Notes: a model not told the origin generated them from the letters alone. A stretch of 49,383 nucleotides of DNA from Actinomortierella ambigua (GCA_016098155.1 JAAAJB010000240.1:1-49383); one strand, 5' to 3'. Positions 22,641-34,019 are shown, counted from the stretch's first letter. Translations and numbers: made by a program.

Positions 22641-24225
22641 ATGGCAGCTCAAGGCGACTCACCACTCCGGATTCAAATCAATGGCGTGCTGCTATCGACA
22701 CTACTCTTTGAATGCGCCAACGCCCGAAGCGATTTTGTAATGGAGAATGCCAAGAAAAGAACCGGCGCTTTTGTTCCAATGCAACCACAACGCTCACAGC
22801 AGAACTTATTTTCTAAACCATGGCCGTGGGATATAGGACGGCTTACTTCTGGGTTCATACGTGAGCAAGACACGTACAGCGGTCGATGACAATTCAGATG
22901 TCCGCAAGAACACAGTGCACCGCACAGTAGGTCTGTCAAGCAAGCCTAGTTGGACATCGAACACCCGTTACTCCACTCTACAAGCCTTTAAGAAATACTA
23001 ACGCGCGTTCATCGACATCGTACTTGAAATGTAGTTGTGCAAGGAGTTTACAAGCTGGAACCCAATTTTCGCAAGTTTTATGGGCCATCGGGCGAAGTGT
23101 CTTCGGCAATCCTTAAATCATACCACATTCCCGCCCATGTATGATGACGATAAGGCAGAGAGTCGTGACATCTGAGGTTGCCGTTGATCGGCGAAGGGAT
23201 GGGATTACTAATAATCGCCATTGCGCGCGTATCCATTCCTTTAGCTCTCAGTATTAGGGTACATCAAACATCGGCGGACAGAATCCCATGCTTTATCTTT
23301 GCGGGATTCTACAGTCGCACTGAGTCTCAAGAGCCACCTGGAGCAGGAACGCGCGCGGACATACAGGTACCACTTGTTCCAGCAGCCCGTTCTTATGGCT
23401 CTTATCACCACAAAGACGCTCGACAATATGGCAACACACGACTATGATTACACTTTTTGGGCCGTCGGCGATGATGAGAGGTAAAGAGATCATGCTTTTT
23501 TGCATAAGCCAAGCAAAAAGGCGAGGGCAACAGCCTACGTCTTGGCGCTACCGACCAGTGCCGAGGGCAGTACCAGTTCACTTATACTGTTGATGTCTTG
23601 CTGTCTGCTTTACTAGCTCATTTGTCAAGGTACCTGTCGAGATCTCCAACATGGTTGAAAGTCCTCAGGAGGACTACCAGTCATTTCAGTCCAACCTGGC
23701 ACCAGCACCAGCACAAATTGGGTATGCTTCATCACTAGATATTGTCTGATTCTGGTGCTTGATTGGGAGCTCCCATTTGTTCTCTTAATCATTCGATTCT
23801 TGTAGTATCCACGCTGGAAGCATAGGGTTGACCTCAACGATCAAGTCGGTTGCCACGAAGGCGGTAGTTGACACACACGAAATAATGGTGCTAGAGTCAA
23901 TGGAAGCAACAAAGGTATGGCGTCGTCTGTGAATATCACTACAACTCTACCTTGCTGGGGCAAGTATCGTTCTGACCTATTTGATTCCTGTCCTTCGCAT
24001 TAGAAACTTATTCGGAACGTGCTCCACTCGGAGACCGTGCTAAAGCAAGCCATCGAAGAAGTGGAGGAGTTGAAGCGACAAATCGAGGCTGGAGTGGAGG
24101 AAGGGGTGCCAGATCCATTTGGTCGCCCCAGGCAACAAAGGCAAGACAGCACTCCGCTAGTTGGGTTGGGACTCTCCACAACGTCCCTGCCGTCGTCAGC
24201 AAAGACGGAGATAGACTTGATCTAA
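22641..24225 (+). CDS. Abraxas/ABRO1-like (FAM175) MPN-minus scaffold
   Basis: Seven exons: 22641-22736, 22837-22930, 23035-23138, 23245-23480, 23617-23721, 23806-23914, 24004-24225. All are in phase, 321 residues. Blocks match the FAM175 family: LRIQINGVLLSTLLFECANA, DGLLLGSYVSK, VVVQGVYKLEPNFRKFYGP, LGYIKHRRTESHALSLRDS, LITTKTLDNMATHDYDYTFW and SFVKVPVEISNM. A helical, probably coiled-coil tail follows (about residues 230-280). No JAMM metal-binding motif (ExnHxHx10D) is seen, as expected for the inactive MPN partner. In animals Abraxas or ABRO1 scaffolds the K63-specific deubiquitinase BRCC36 in the BRCA1-A or BRISC complexes. The animal C-terminal SPxF phosphomotif is absent. Donor 2 (GTCTGT) is atypical but gives the family sequence. 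Confidence 0.85.
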
Positions 24226-25243
24226 ACCAATCCCTCGGGTGTAGCCACGCATATCACTGTTTTGCGCATACAATTGTAGGCGAGATAAGTCGACGGAGTT
24301 TACTTGGTGCAGCAAGCCCTGGGATTGTTCTTTCCCCAATAGGATCAGTACATTAAAGACGGGAGCTTGTGTCTTTGTACGTAACAGTACGTACTGTGAT
24401 ACTGTGTACTTGAAAGCACATGATGCAATTTCTCAGGAACGAGGGGCGCCGCTTGGGCCTGTGGCAGTCACTTAATACAGCAGGTTGGTGACGTTGCTAG
24501 TTTTTTTCATCTCTTTTCAATTAGACATTCGCTCTCGTAGCCAATCAGAGAGCAGCCTGGATTGCGGATTTTCAGCAGCACCGGATGTGTCATCCTGCCT
24601 GCCTTGCTCTTTTCACTTTCTCTTCTTTCTTTTTCTTTTCTTCACTCTTCACCGAGTTTTTCCCTCTCGCCCCTCCCCCCCCCCTTTCCCCACTCCCCCA
24701 ACCCTCTGCTTTGAGGTCTTCATACAAACGCTCGTGTCTTTCCACTACAGCGTTTAACCTTTGCGTCCCAGAACCTGTCCACTCCCGTCTCTCTACAAAG
24801 CACTCTCTCTGCTTGACAACAATCTCTCTTTCTCAACCTTTCTCTCTCTCCCTCCCCCCTTCCCCCTCCTCTTATTTCCTCGTCTACCTGCTCTAGTTTG
24901 GTTGGCGAAGAAATATAGCTGCTACTGCTTACACCCGTACCCCGCCCCCCCCTTCCTCTGCCTTTGTGCAAGAGAGGCCAAGTCTCCCAACTTTTACCAC
25001 CTTCCCTGTGCCATAGTTGTTCTCCGAGCCACTTCGTAGCGAGAACAGCTCTCTTCATTTTTCAAAAGCCCTCAAGTTCGTTGCTTCTCCGCTTCGACCT
25101 TTCCGACTCTAGTCACCACCACCACCGCCGCCACCCACCGCGTATTGCCGTCAACAGCACCCGCTCTCGATCTTCCCACCTCGACTGCCGTTTTGTGCTC
25201 TTCCTTTGACGACAACTCCCTTTTTTCTTTTACCCCGTCTTTT
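24226..25243 (+). other. Long CT-rich leader upstream of the C2H2 factor gene
   Basis: From about 24600 to 25140 the plus strand is strongly pyrimidine-rich, with repeated TCTCTC and CCTTTTC stretches typical of fungal promoters and leaders of regulatory genes. ATG codons precede the main frame (for example at 24585 and 24761), so upstream ORFs are possible. A 14-base palindrome lies at 24384-24397. Confidence 0.5.
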
Positions 25244-27058
25244 ATGCCATATAACCCAAACACTTGTTCTCCAGATACATTTGTTTTTGACCCACCGCTC
25301 TTCACTTTTTCTTCACTTAAATCTTCTTTTATTGCTTCAGAGAAGCCCCCTATTTCTTCAACTACCACCTCTACCCCCACCACCCAAGAGAACCAAAATG
25401 ATGTCCCACACAGCAGCTTGTCAGCGTGCCTCGCTTCTCGCCATGGCCTCGCTTCCCCGTCGTCGGCGTGCGTCCCCGTCGGATCTCCCGACGTACGTCA
25501 TGGTTCCGACCAGCCTTCTGTCGACGATCTAATTCGTCAGGATCTCTTAAACTTTGACACCTGGTTGTTGGAAACCACGTCTACCTCCTCTACGCCCTCT
25601 TCACCCTCCTCTACCAACCTTGATGCTACTTCTTCTTTTTTGAACGGAACTGCCACCCCGGCTTCGACTGCCTTGTCGAGCAAGGATGGAGCTGGCTTTG
25701 ACCAGCTGCTGTCGCCTCTTTACAACGACGCCAGTTCCTTGTCTGCCTCCAACACGCCCTGGACCCCATATCTTGACACGCCGGACCCCTCTCCTTTCCA
25801 AACTCCTCTGTTTGGCTATTCGAATTCGGAAGACTCGATGCGCCTTGACCAGCTCCTGATGCCCCAGGTGGCTGCTCCTTCGGGATGCGGCCAGCTGGCG
25901 GATGTGTCGGCCGCTACTACCCAAGATGCCTCGACAGATTCTCTTCTTCAAGCCGAGCCTTCCCTGCTTGATTTTGTTCTTTTTGATGATTTGGCTACGC
26001 TCCCTGACGTCAGCCCCGTCTCGACAACGCCTCTCCTCAGCTCAACCACCGCCACCACCCCTGCTTCGACCACCCTGCTCGCCGACTCGACCGAGGAGCT
26101 TGCTCTTCAGCTTGTCGTTGCAGCAGCAGCCAACCTGGCTTCGGCCCAGTCGAGCAGCCTCTTTTCACCCCTGTCGATCGATGGCTCTCTGGGTGAGATG
26201 TCGAGTCTTTTCCAGGATTCGTGCTTACCTGCCGCCACGACGACGACAACAACAACACCCATCAATGTCGAGACTGCCCTCCACACCAAGAACAATTGCT
26301 TCCACGATGCGACTTTGTCGAGTGCTCTCCAGATGAACTCGGCTGCTACGATGGTGACCCCGCCTCTTTCTAGCCTCGATGAGCTGGCGCTGACCTCGTT
26401 GCTGGTGTTGGACAATGACTTTGCTGCACCTCTGAACTTTGGTTCTATCGGCGCAGTAGGATCAACGTCGACCCTGGCAACGCTGCCCGCGCTTGCACCC
26501 TATCATCCCGCCCACCCTGTTCCTCTTTTCCAAAAGTCGGCTTCTGTTTCGATGAGTGGAGTCACGTCAACGACCACTCCTGGTTTGAAGCGCAAGTCGA
26601 ATGAAGAGCATGTGGCCCGCGCGCTCTCCACCTTGAGCGCTGCTGGTGCCGCCCACTCGTGTGGCGATAACAACAACAACAATAACAATGGTACTCCTAC
26701 GACAACAACGCCTACGTCCCCCGAGTCGTCGTCGTCCTCGTCCTCGTCCGCCGACCGTCCCTTCGTCTGCGGGATCTGTGGTCGCGCATTCTCGCGCTTG
26801 TTCAACCTGAACACCCACAAGATCACGCATGACCGAGTGAAGGCCCGCCAGTTCAACTGCTCCGAACCCGGATGCAAGAAGGCATTCACGCGGAAGAACG
26901 ATCTTCAACGCCACCAGATCACGATCCACGGCGTCACCCATCGATTCGACTGCCGCGATTGCAAACGGCCCTTCGCCCGCCGGGATACGCTGCAGCGCCA
27001 TTTGGAGCAGAGCGAGGCGTGCAGCAAGGACCAGCTGGAGGAGCTCGATAGGATATAA
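25244..27058 (+). CDS. C2H2 zinc-finger transcription factor (Crz1-like fingers)
   Basis: A single-exon frame of 604 residues from the first in-frame ATG at 25244. The frame is open from about 25145, so a longer 5' end through an upstream exon is possible. Residues 1-500 are Ser/Thr/Pro-rich with acidic patches (SVDDLIRQDLLNFDTWLLE), fitting an activation region. Near the C-terminus, after a run of seven Asn and a Ser run, lie three zinc fingers: C-x2-C-x12-H-x3-H, C-x4-C-x12-H-x4-H, and a final C-x2-C-x12-H-x6-C. The RPFVCGICGRAFSRLFNLNT start resembles the fingers of calcineurin-responsive Crz1 and relatives. No clear PxIxIT calcineurin-docking motif stood out, so the Crz1 assignment is only a resemblance. 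It converges on the Zn2Cys6 gene. Confidence 0.85.
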   Translation: MPYNPNTCSPDTFVFDPPLFTFSSLKSSFIASEKPPISSTTTSTPTTQENQNDVPHSSLSACLASRHGLASPSSACVPVGSPDVRHGSDQPSVDDLIRQDLLNFDTWLLETTSTSSTPSSPSSTNLDATSSFLNGTATPASTALSSKDGAGFDQLLSPLYNDASSLSASNTPWTPYLDTPDPSPFQTPLFGYSNSEDSMRLDQLLMPQVAAPSGCGQLADVSAATTQDASTDSLLQAEPSLLDFVLFDDLATLPDVSPVSTTPLLSSTTATTPASTTLLADSTEELALQLVVAAAANLASAQSSSLFSPLSIDGSLGEMSSLFQDSCLPAATTTTTTTPINVETALHTKNNCFHDATLSSALQMNSAATMVTPPLSSLDELALTSLLVLDNDFAAPLNFGSIGAVGSTSTLATLPALAPYHPAHPVPLFQKSASVSMSGVTSTTTPGLKRKSNEEHVARALSTLSAAGAAHSCGDNNNNNNNGTPTTTTPTSPESSSSSSSSADRPFVCGICGRAFSRLFNLNTHKITHDRVKARQFNCSEPGCKKAFTRKNDLQRHQITIHGVTHRFDCRDCKRPFARRDTLQRHLEQSEACSKDQLEELDRI

Positions 27059-28091
27059 GTCTCTTTGTTTTATTGTTGCAACAATTAGCCATTTCTCTTT
27101 TATTACTATTACTATTACTATTACTATTTTTTTTCTCTTCGTTCCAAGTATCAATTATAAACATTCAATATATACAAGCAAACTGCACCTACCTGGATAC
27201 GATAATGGCGCCATCATCGTAGGACGCGAAGATGGCAGAGGGATATTGGATACGTACCTCTTTGGGCATCGTCTTTTGCTTGATTCGTGAAGTCTATCTC
27301 AAAAGAAAATAAAGCTTTTGTCGGAACCTCTGATCGGTGATGGGCGGAGCTTCACGAGAAGTCCCCCCCCCTCCTATTACCGCGGTTTCTTGCAGAAGGT
27401 GGGGTGAATAATGGGGTGTAGTTGGACAGGGAGAGCTGTCCGTCGAATCACCCGAATCTGCTGCAAAGAATGTTCCTGCTCCTTCTTCCGATTTGTCTTA
27501 TTCAGTGCTCTTTTTGGTCCCCCAAAATATCTCTATTGTCGTCGTCTATCCTCTAATATCCAGCTACCTTGGCCCCAAGAACTTTGAAAAGGTTAAAGTC
27601 AATAAAGAATCAAAAAATGCCGTTGCGCCCATGGACTGACAGACGAGTCAAAAGGAAAAAAGAAAAAAAGAAAAAAGGCGCAAACAGTTCACCTGAAAAG
27701 GAAGGAAGTATGGCGTATTGGTAGGGTTGAGAACTTGTCTTGGCTATTTCAAGGTCTTTCGTATCAAGTTTCTCAGAGAGGGGTTTAGCGTATCTTTAAG
27801 CAAACCTACATTCTCGGTCTCTCACCCTCTTCTTCCGTTGTCTTTGACCAGACTTCGTTTCATCACAATGAATAGGAAAATGGTTTATTGTGCCGTTGTA
27901 GTGAGGTCCTCTCCCCCCGCAAAAAAAGAGGTGATGAGTCAAACATACGGATATGAAGGAGATAGGCAAAGTACAATGAGTTTTTGTGGGATGCAGTTAC
28001 AAGAAAAGAAAAGAAAAAAGTACACAAAAAACAACAAAGAGGAAGAAACAAAACGAAACAGATGAATGGGAGGTTTTTGGCTATGGTTATT
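27059..28091. other. Intergenic region between two convergent regulator genes
   Basis: 1,033 bases hold the 3' regions of both regulator genes. They contain (ATTACT)n-like repeats at about 27103-27127, a 24-base imperfect palindrome at 27198-27221 and A-rich stretches near 27655-27680. I see no gene. Confidence 0.5.
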
Positions 28092-28334
28092 TTACGACGA
28101 CATGCTCATGTTGAGCTGCTTTGAAACTGACGTGGTCGCGGCCTCCTGCGCCAGCGACATGTCCAGCACGGCGGCGCTGGAAGACGGCGACGACGTCGAG
28201 GTCAAAGTGGTCAAAGGGCTTTCACCCACAGAGACCGACATGGAGACGGCTCCCGTGGGCGTGGTCGGCGAGTATGTGGTCGAAGATGATACAGACGACG
28301 AGATGGAGGACGCCGGTGAGGGTGCAGCAGCAGA

Positions 28335-28365
<31 letters not shown>

Positions 28366-31300
28366 ACATCGGCTGCAAAGGAAGAAGAGATTGAGGCGGG
28401 TGCATCTTCCGGAAAGCTAGCCAGCACAGGCGTGGGTGGCATAGGCGTCTGTATTGCTGTAGTGCTCCATCGCGTCCAAGGTTGGACTACAACGCCATTC
28501 GACCCGATGGCAGGGACGGACATTCGGCGTCCAACGGCTCCAGGTGCATACCCGGCAGGGAAGGACATGGGACTGACACTGTAGGTTGGCGATGCCGCGG
28601 TAGCAGCAGCCGTAGTAGCAGCAGCAGTCATCATGTACTCTGTTGAACCGTGTCCAAAAGGCAGAGGGTGCGACCAATGCATACGGCGCTTTGGTGACGA
28701 CGATCCGGGATGTCGGAAGTAGCTCTGAGTGGACTGGCTCGTTTGGCTCTGGGTTCGCCGGCGTTGGTACGGTGATGCCGCTGGGACCATCTGTGGATGA
28801 GGCATCATCCAAGGCTGCTGAGACATCAGTGTAGGCTGACGCTGCTGGTGCTGTTGCTTCTGGTGATGAGGGTGATGGTGATGATGACGATGATAGGGCT
28901 GTTGCTCCTGCACCATCCATGGGCTGGCTGAATGGTTGCTCAATGAGGTAGGCGATGCCATTGATCGAGGCCCCCACTCCGTACCATGCGGCGACATTGG
29001 GGTAGGAATGGTCGAGGGAAGAGAGTTCTGCCGAGACATTGGCTGTGCACCGAGCATTGGATGTTGGAGATCGTTTCGCTGATGGAGATTATGCTGTTGC
29101 TGGCCCCACGGAGCATGAATCGTCGGGGGAGGAAGCGGAGCGTCACGTTGACCCATAGTCAGCATTTCTGCGTGCGATGCCTGGAGTTGCTGGAGATGCT
29201 GCTGCCGAAGCTGTTGTTGGCGTGCGTCTCCATACGGATTGCTTCCTTGCGAGTCACTCTCTCCGTGCTCTACGTCAAGCAATACTGAACCGCTGTCCAG
29301 ACTAGGCACACGAGACTCGATGGTGAACGTTGATAGGCCCACAGACGACGTTGGTGATGTCGCTGACGGCGACGGCGATAATGTCGATCCACCAGGGATA
29401 CGTGTTTGGATGAGGGCATGATACTGCTGCTGTTGCTGGTGCTGTTGCTGCTGTTGTGCGGCCCGTGCTTGAGCCTGAGCTTGAGCTTGAGCCTGAGCTT
29501 GAGCCTGGGCAGCCTTGCTACCACCCTTTGGTCGTCCACGCGGCTTGGGAATCGCATCTCGGCATGTCAGGGCCTTGGAGGGATGCTTGAGACAGTTTTG
29601 GCAAGGCCGACCATGGTCGCACTTGATATGAGACCGCTTGCAGGCTGCACAGGCGATAACGGGGAAGACGGGCTGCAGAGATGCGTCCATGAGATGTTGG
29701 TGATGCTGCGACGCGTAGCCGGCAGGAAGCATGGACATGGACAGCGCTGCAGAACCAGGGGTCATGGGTATGGCCATTGTCAGTGACTCGTCATATGGCA
29801 TGACGCCAAAGGCTTGAGGAGATGCAGATGGTGAGGGTGACCTTTCTGGCGATGACAGCGCGGAGGAGCCGTTCGAGTGCACGTGCTCTATGTCTAAAGG
29901 ATGTACCTGCTGCTGGTGATGAGCCGTTGGGTATCCTTGGTGAGCCTGATGTGATTGGCAGAAAGAATGACATGAAGGAGGATGACCGACCAAGAAAAAG
30001 AAGAAAAGGAAAATGTACAAGTATGAGTACCTTGCAATAATCAGCTTCACCGCAACACGTCTGCATGCATGCATGCATGCTTGCTCACCTTCTTCCCGCG
30101 CCCCAAAAGAGTATTTGGGGGTTTGGGAAGAACAACGTGGGCGTGTGTTTGTATGTGTTTGCTTACTCAAGAAAACAAAATTTCGACATGCAGCATCTTT
30201 GTTTACCTGTTGTATTGCAGGATGCATGTCGCAAGCGATGGCGAGAGCCATCCCAGAGGCAAACAGCGACGTTGGTGGCTGCTCTTGCTGTGTGTCCGAG
30301 GAGGGTGATCGTATAGAGTCCATTAAGATGAAATCTTGAGGGAATTGTTGTGATGGGCGGTAATGCTGGTGCTGACCATGCGCTGCTGCCGACGAGGCCG
30401 AAAATGGCGCGCGCTGATCTGAGCTGGCGCTGTTGTTATTGGGTTGGATCTGGAGAGAGGGCACCAGCAGCTCAAGTTCAAAAGCGCTGGCTATCAGCTC
30501 TTCTTGCACTCGCTGCTGGTGATGCTGCTGCTGGTCGCCATCGCTACATACACCATTGGCACTCAACGGCGGTGTCTCGGGCTGTGTAGGGAACAGGAGG
30601 GCGTATGGAGTAGTGGGCGATGTCAACGCGCTGGTATCAGCGTTTGTACAGGACGGGTGTCTTGTACCTGGTGTAGAGGCTGTGTTTGGTGTGGCCAGGG
30701 GTCCGTTGGAGAGAGCAGGATGATCAAGGAAAGATGACATGCGGATGGTAGCTTCAGGCACGAGAAGTTGCTGATGGTGGTGCTGCTGCTCAAAGGCAAG
30801 ATACGACATTGGCTGCGAGCGAGGGAGGGGAGGAGGAGTAGGAGGCGAAGATAAATAGGTCTGAGGAGGTAACGAGCGTGGCAGAGCAAAAGTGGGTGGG
30901 CGGGACAGCGACTGTGAGGGTCCTTTTTGAAACAGACTTGATGACAAGTGCTGCTGCTGCAAGGCCGGACTGCCAGGGAAGGAGAAGTGGCAAGGCAGGC
31001 GTGGTCCTGCCGTTAATGGATAGGCAGGCGACTGGAGTGTTTTGTGGGGTTGTGGAGCGCAATGGTTGGGGTGGGGGCGAAATGACGCCAGGCGAGAACG
31101 CGGATGTGCCTGAGGAAGTGGAGGCACTCGCGAGGCTCCAGCAGAGATAGGTTGAGAGTGGTGTGACGAGCGGGGAGTGGCGATGAAGGCAGCAGGCGAG
31201 TGAGAGAGAGCGGGCGGTGGGGTAGGTGGAAGAGATGTGAGAAAAATGGGAACAGAGGAGGAGGAGGAAGAAGAAGAAGAGCAGGTGGACGACGGACAAC

Positions 31301-32802
31301 AAGCGGCGGCAGTAGGGGAGGAGGCAAGTCGAGGGAAAGAGCAAGGAGGGGCAATGTCGTTGCTGTTGTTGTCACCGGTGTACGCTGAATGGGCCTCAGA
31401 GGATAGCCAGTCAGTGAGCAGGAAGCAGTCTAGGTCGGTCGGAGTGGTCTGTTCGCCAACAGCGCAAATCTCGTGGACAAAAGGTAGTGTCTGTTCAGAT
31501 GGCTGTTCCCGGTGAAGTTGCTGTGAGGTAAGGTGTCGATGCTGTGTTGCCGTTGAAGCCCGTCAAGTGTTAAGAACCGTATGGGATAAAGAGTGAAGAG
31601 GAGGCGACACGAGATGGGACAGTAAGTCTTTCTTTCTCTTCACGAAAAAAGGAGAGGAAGGGTAGGAGGTGTGCGAGTTGTTTCTTCGGTGCACCGATGA
31701 TGACTGTGTTCTGTGTGTGGATTGTTTGGCGTCGATGATGAACACGCAGGGTATATAGGGAGGGAGGTAAAAGAGTATGCGTATCGATTGTGAACCAAGC
31801 GAGAAGAAAGGATATCGAGTGAGCAAGCAAAGATGCAAAGAGTGGGAAAGGAGAGGAAAGAAGAGGGAAAAGGAGGTGGAAGTGGGGCCTTGTTTGAATT
31901 TATAGCACCTCGAAGAAAAAAGAAAGCACATGCCCTGTTCCCCCTTTCTTCTCCTTGACAAACAGTGCACCGTCTTTGTGTGTAGTCCTCGATTGACTAA
32001 GTTTCCCTGTTCTGTCCTGGTCCCGCCTAAACCTCTCTCGTTGTCACTCCCCCTCCCCTTTCTCGCTCACCCTCCCTTCTCCGCCTCTCTTAACGCACAA
32101 GACACCTATTGGCCAAAGCCAAAGATACAGAGCCAAAATAAAAACATTGAATTGAATAAGACCAACTCAGTCAAAATTGTAAAAAGAGGATGGGGGGAGG
32201 GGGAAGAAAGAGACAAACACAACAGAGGACCAGGAGGAAAAAAAAAGCCAGAGGCCAGGCAAGGTGGTACTGTTTTCTTTTTGGCGGGAATTTCCAGCAT
32301 TGAAAAATGGCGGCAAGTGAGTGAAAGGGCACGAGAATAGAGGGGTCATTGGTGAGGTAACCAATGATATTTGCAACAACTTGCATACAAAAGGGGATGG
32401 TAGAAGACACAGCAGTTCGAATCGTCTCCTTCACTTTGGTAATGCGGCCAGATAGGGAGGTGGGGTGTTGATGTTGTTGTTTCGAAGGATGGTAGGTTGG
32501 TCGAGCGTTTGTGTTGATGCTGTGTGTTTGTTTGCTTTGGACACTCCTCACCCTCGCCCTCCTTCCTGACTCTATCACTCTGTCATTCAGTCCTTCTCAC
32601 TTGCAGATAGACAGTGTCCTCGTACTCCACTCCTCCCAAGCGTTGGTTAAGCTTCGGCCGCGTTGGGTTTCCCAACTCTATCTAGTCCCTCGAAAAAGGC
32701 TCCTCCTCTCGCTCTCTCTCGCTCGCTCTGCTCACTCCTGGGCCACTGAAGATCTACCAACGTGTTCTCCATGCAGCGAAGAGCGAGAAAAGAGAGAGAG
32801 AG

Positions 32803-32838
<36 letters not shown>

Positions 32839-34019
32839 AGAGAGAGAGAGAGAGAAAGTTGCTGGAATGGGATATCTCTCCTGCTGCAGAGAAAACATCT
32901 ATGCGAGATGCTGCAGCATCCCTTTGGCAACCTGCTTTCCCTCTCTCTCTCCATTAGCGCAAAAAGAAAGAGAAAGAGAGAGAGAGCAGAGGGAGAGCAG
33001 AGGGAGAGCAAAGGGGAGAGAGCATGAAAGTGTAAGAGTCGGAAAGAGTAAGAACGGCTGTTCAGGTCGACTGAATTGGGTTTTGCATGAACATTGGCAC
33101 GGAATATCGGCAGGGATACCCCCCAGTCAGGACTCTCGGTAGACTAGGTGTACTGTACCTCTCGCTCTCGCTCTCTCACAATCAAGTATAGTCGACGTAT
33201 TTTTCCCAAGCCTGACTAAGAGAGAAATCCAAGCGCCAATCCTTTCCAACCCACCCCGAATGTCGCTCTCGGCTTCCTTTCTCAGCCAACATATGATGGT
33301 ACCACTACATCTGTATACCGTGTATCCTCGTTTTATCTCCCCTCCCTCTCTTCTCTGTCGCTCTCCAACTCCCATTCTCTCACTCCATCTGCCAGCCTTC
33401 CTCTCCCTCCCACACTTTCCTTCCCGCTCTCCTCTACAATTCTCATTCGCTTACCGGTAAGTCTTCTCCTGCGATGATCGTCATCGGGCACAGGCTCTCA
33501 GCTGGACCAGGATCGTCGGTGGTGTCTTCCATGGGTGTGATATTCTCGAAAAAATCAAGGGCGTCCCCCGCGAACATCTCGAATATACTGAGGCCATGCT
33601 CTCCGGTTGGCTGCAAGGAAAATCGTAGCACCAACCAACCACCCACCCACCCAGAGCAAGTGGTAAACGTGCGCATTAGGACCTGCCCTATTACATCTAT
33701 CCTTTTTCTTCTTTTAAATAAAACATCTCCCCTCCCCTCCACACTAATCATGCACACGTCTGAAGGATCATGGTACAAAAATTGCTCCTATCAGGAAAAA
33801 CGTTCTCAACCCAGGGTCCTGAAAGATCTCACAACTAGAGTCACCTCCGACTTATCTTTGGCTGACTCCTGGCCGAAGAAATGATACTTTTTTATACCCA
33901 TACAGAACACCACACAACCTCCCACATCACGTCGTAGCAAGTTCATCCCCCGCGAGGCAGCCAGCAGAGATAAACAAGCCCATATTTACCTTTTGAACCT
34001 CGAGGTAGTCGTTATCCAT
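28092..34019 (-). CDS. Zn2Cys6 transcription factor, long and Gln/Ser-rich
   Basis: Proposed exons on the minus strand: 33990-34019, 33455-33610, 30207-31541 and 28092-29945, all phase 0, giving about 1,124 residues. The C-terminal two exons are secure. The first two, MDNDYLEVQK and an acidic block with EMFAGDALDFFENITPMEDT, join in phase but require a 1.9-kb intron, so they are tentative. The frame 3' of that intron is open from 31562 and its first in-frame ATG is far downstream, so an upstream exon is needed in any case. The DNA-binding domain (about residues 606-626) is ACAACKRSHIKCDHGRPCQNC plus a sixth Cys eight residues on: C-x2-C-x6-C-x5-C-x2-C-x8-C. A GRPKGG AT-hook-like motif follows. 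Long Gln, Gln-Ala, His and Ala tracts occur. No regulated pathway can be named. Confidence 0.8.
29946..30206 (-). other. 261-base intron of the Zn2Cys6 gene, free of in-frame stops
   Basis: Bounded by GTAAAC and CATCAG on the minus strand. Its length is 87 codons and the frame stays open throughout, so retention would keep the protein in frame. It includes a (GCAT)n palindrome near 30062-30080 and a polypyrimidine tract that would read as Phe/Leu. Confidence 0.7.
32280..32290 (+). promoter_or_regulatory. E2F-like site TTTGGCGGGAA (copy 1)
   Basis: Perfect TTTGGCGGGAA inside the large proposed intron of the Zn2Cys6 gene. The preceding CTTTTT makes a 17-base match to copy 3. The sequence equals the textbook E2F consensus; binding is not shown. 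Confidence 0.5.
32803..32835. repeat. 33-base A run flanked by (GA)n
   Basis: An uninterrupted run of 33 A with GA repeats on both sides (about 32790-32802 and 32836-32854). It is the longest homopolymer in the window, and its exact length is prone to sequencing error. Confidence 0.95.

Larger units (their letters stand above)
31542..33454 (-). other. Proposed 1.9-kb intron (or undetected exons) of the Zn2Cys6 gene
   Basis: The stretch is dominated by low-complexity DNA: CT-rich tracts, (GA)n, a 33-base A run and GA-rich segments. One TTTGGCGGGAA site lies at 32280. No frame here looks convincingly coding. It could instead be an internal promoter or leader. Confidence 0.4.

Noticed and set aside
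28066..28584. Plus-strand frame opposite the 3' end of the Zn2Cys6 gene (Ala/Glu-rich)
   Set aside because: It is an antisense shadow created by GC-rich Ala/Ser codons. The minus-strand frame contains the zinc cluster and continuous codon bias.
32411..32424. GTTCGAATC, a tRNA T-loop-like string
   Set aside because: The flanking bases cannot form the T stem, and no acceptor or anticodon stem fits around it.
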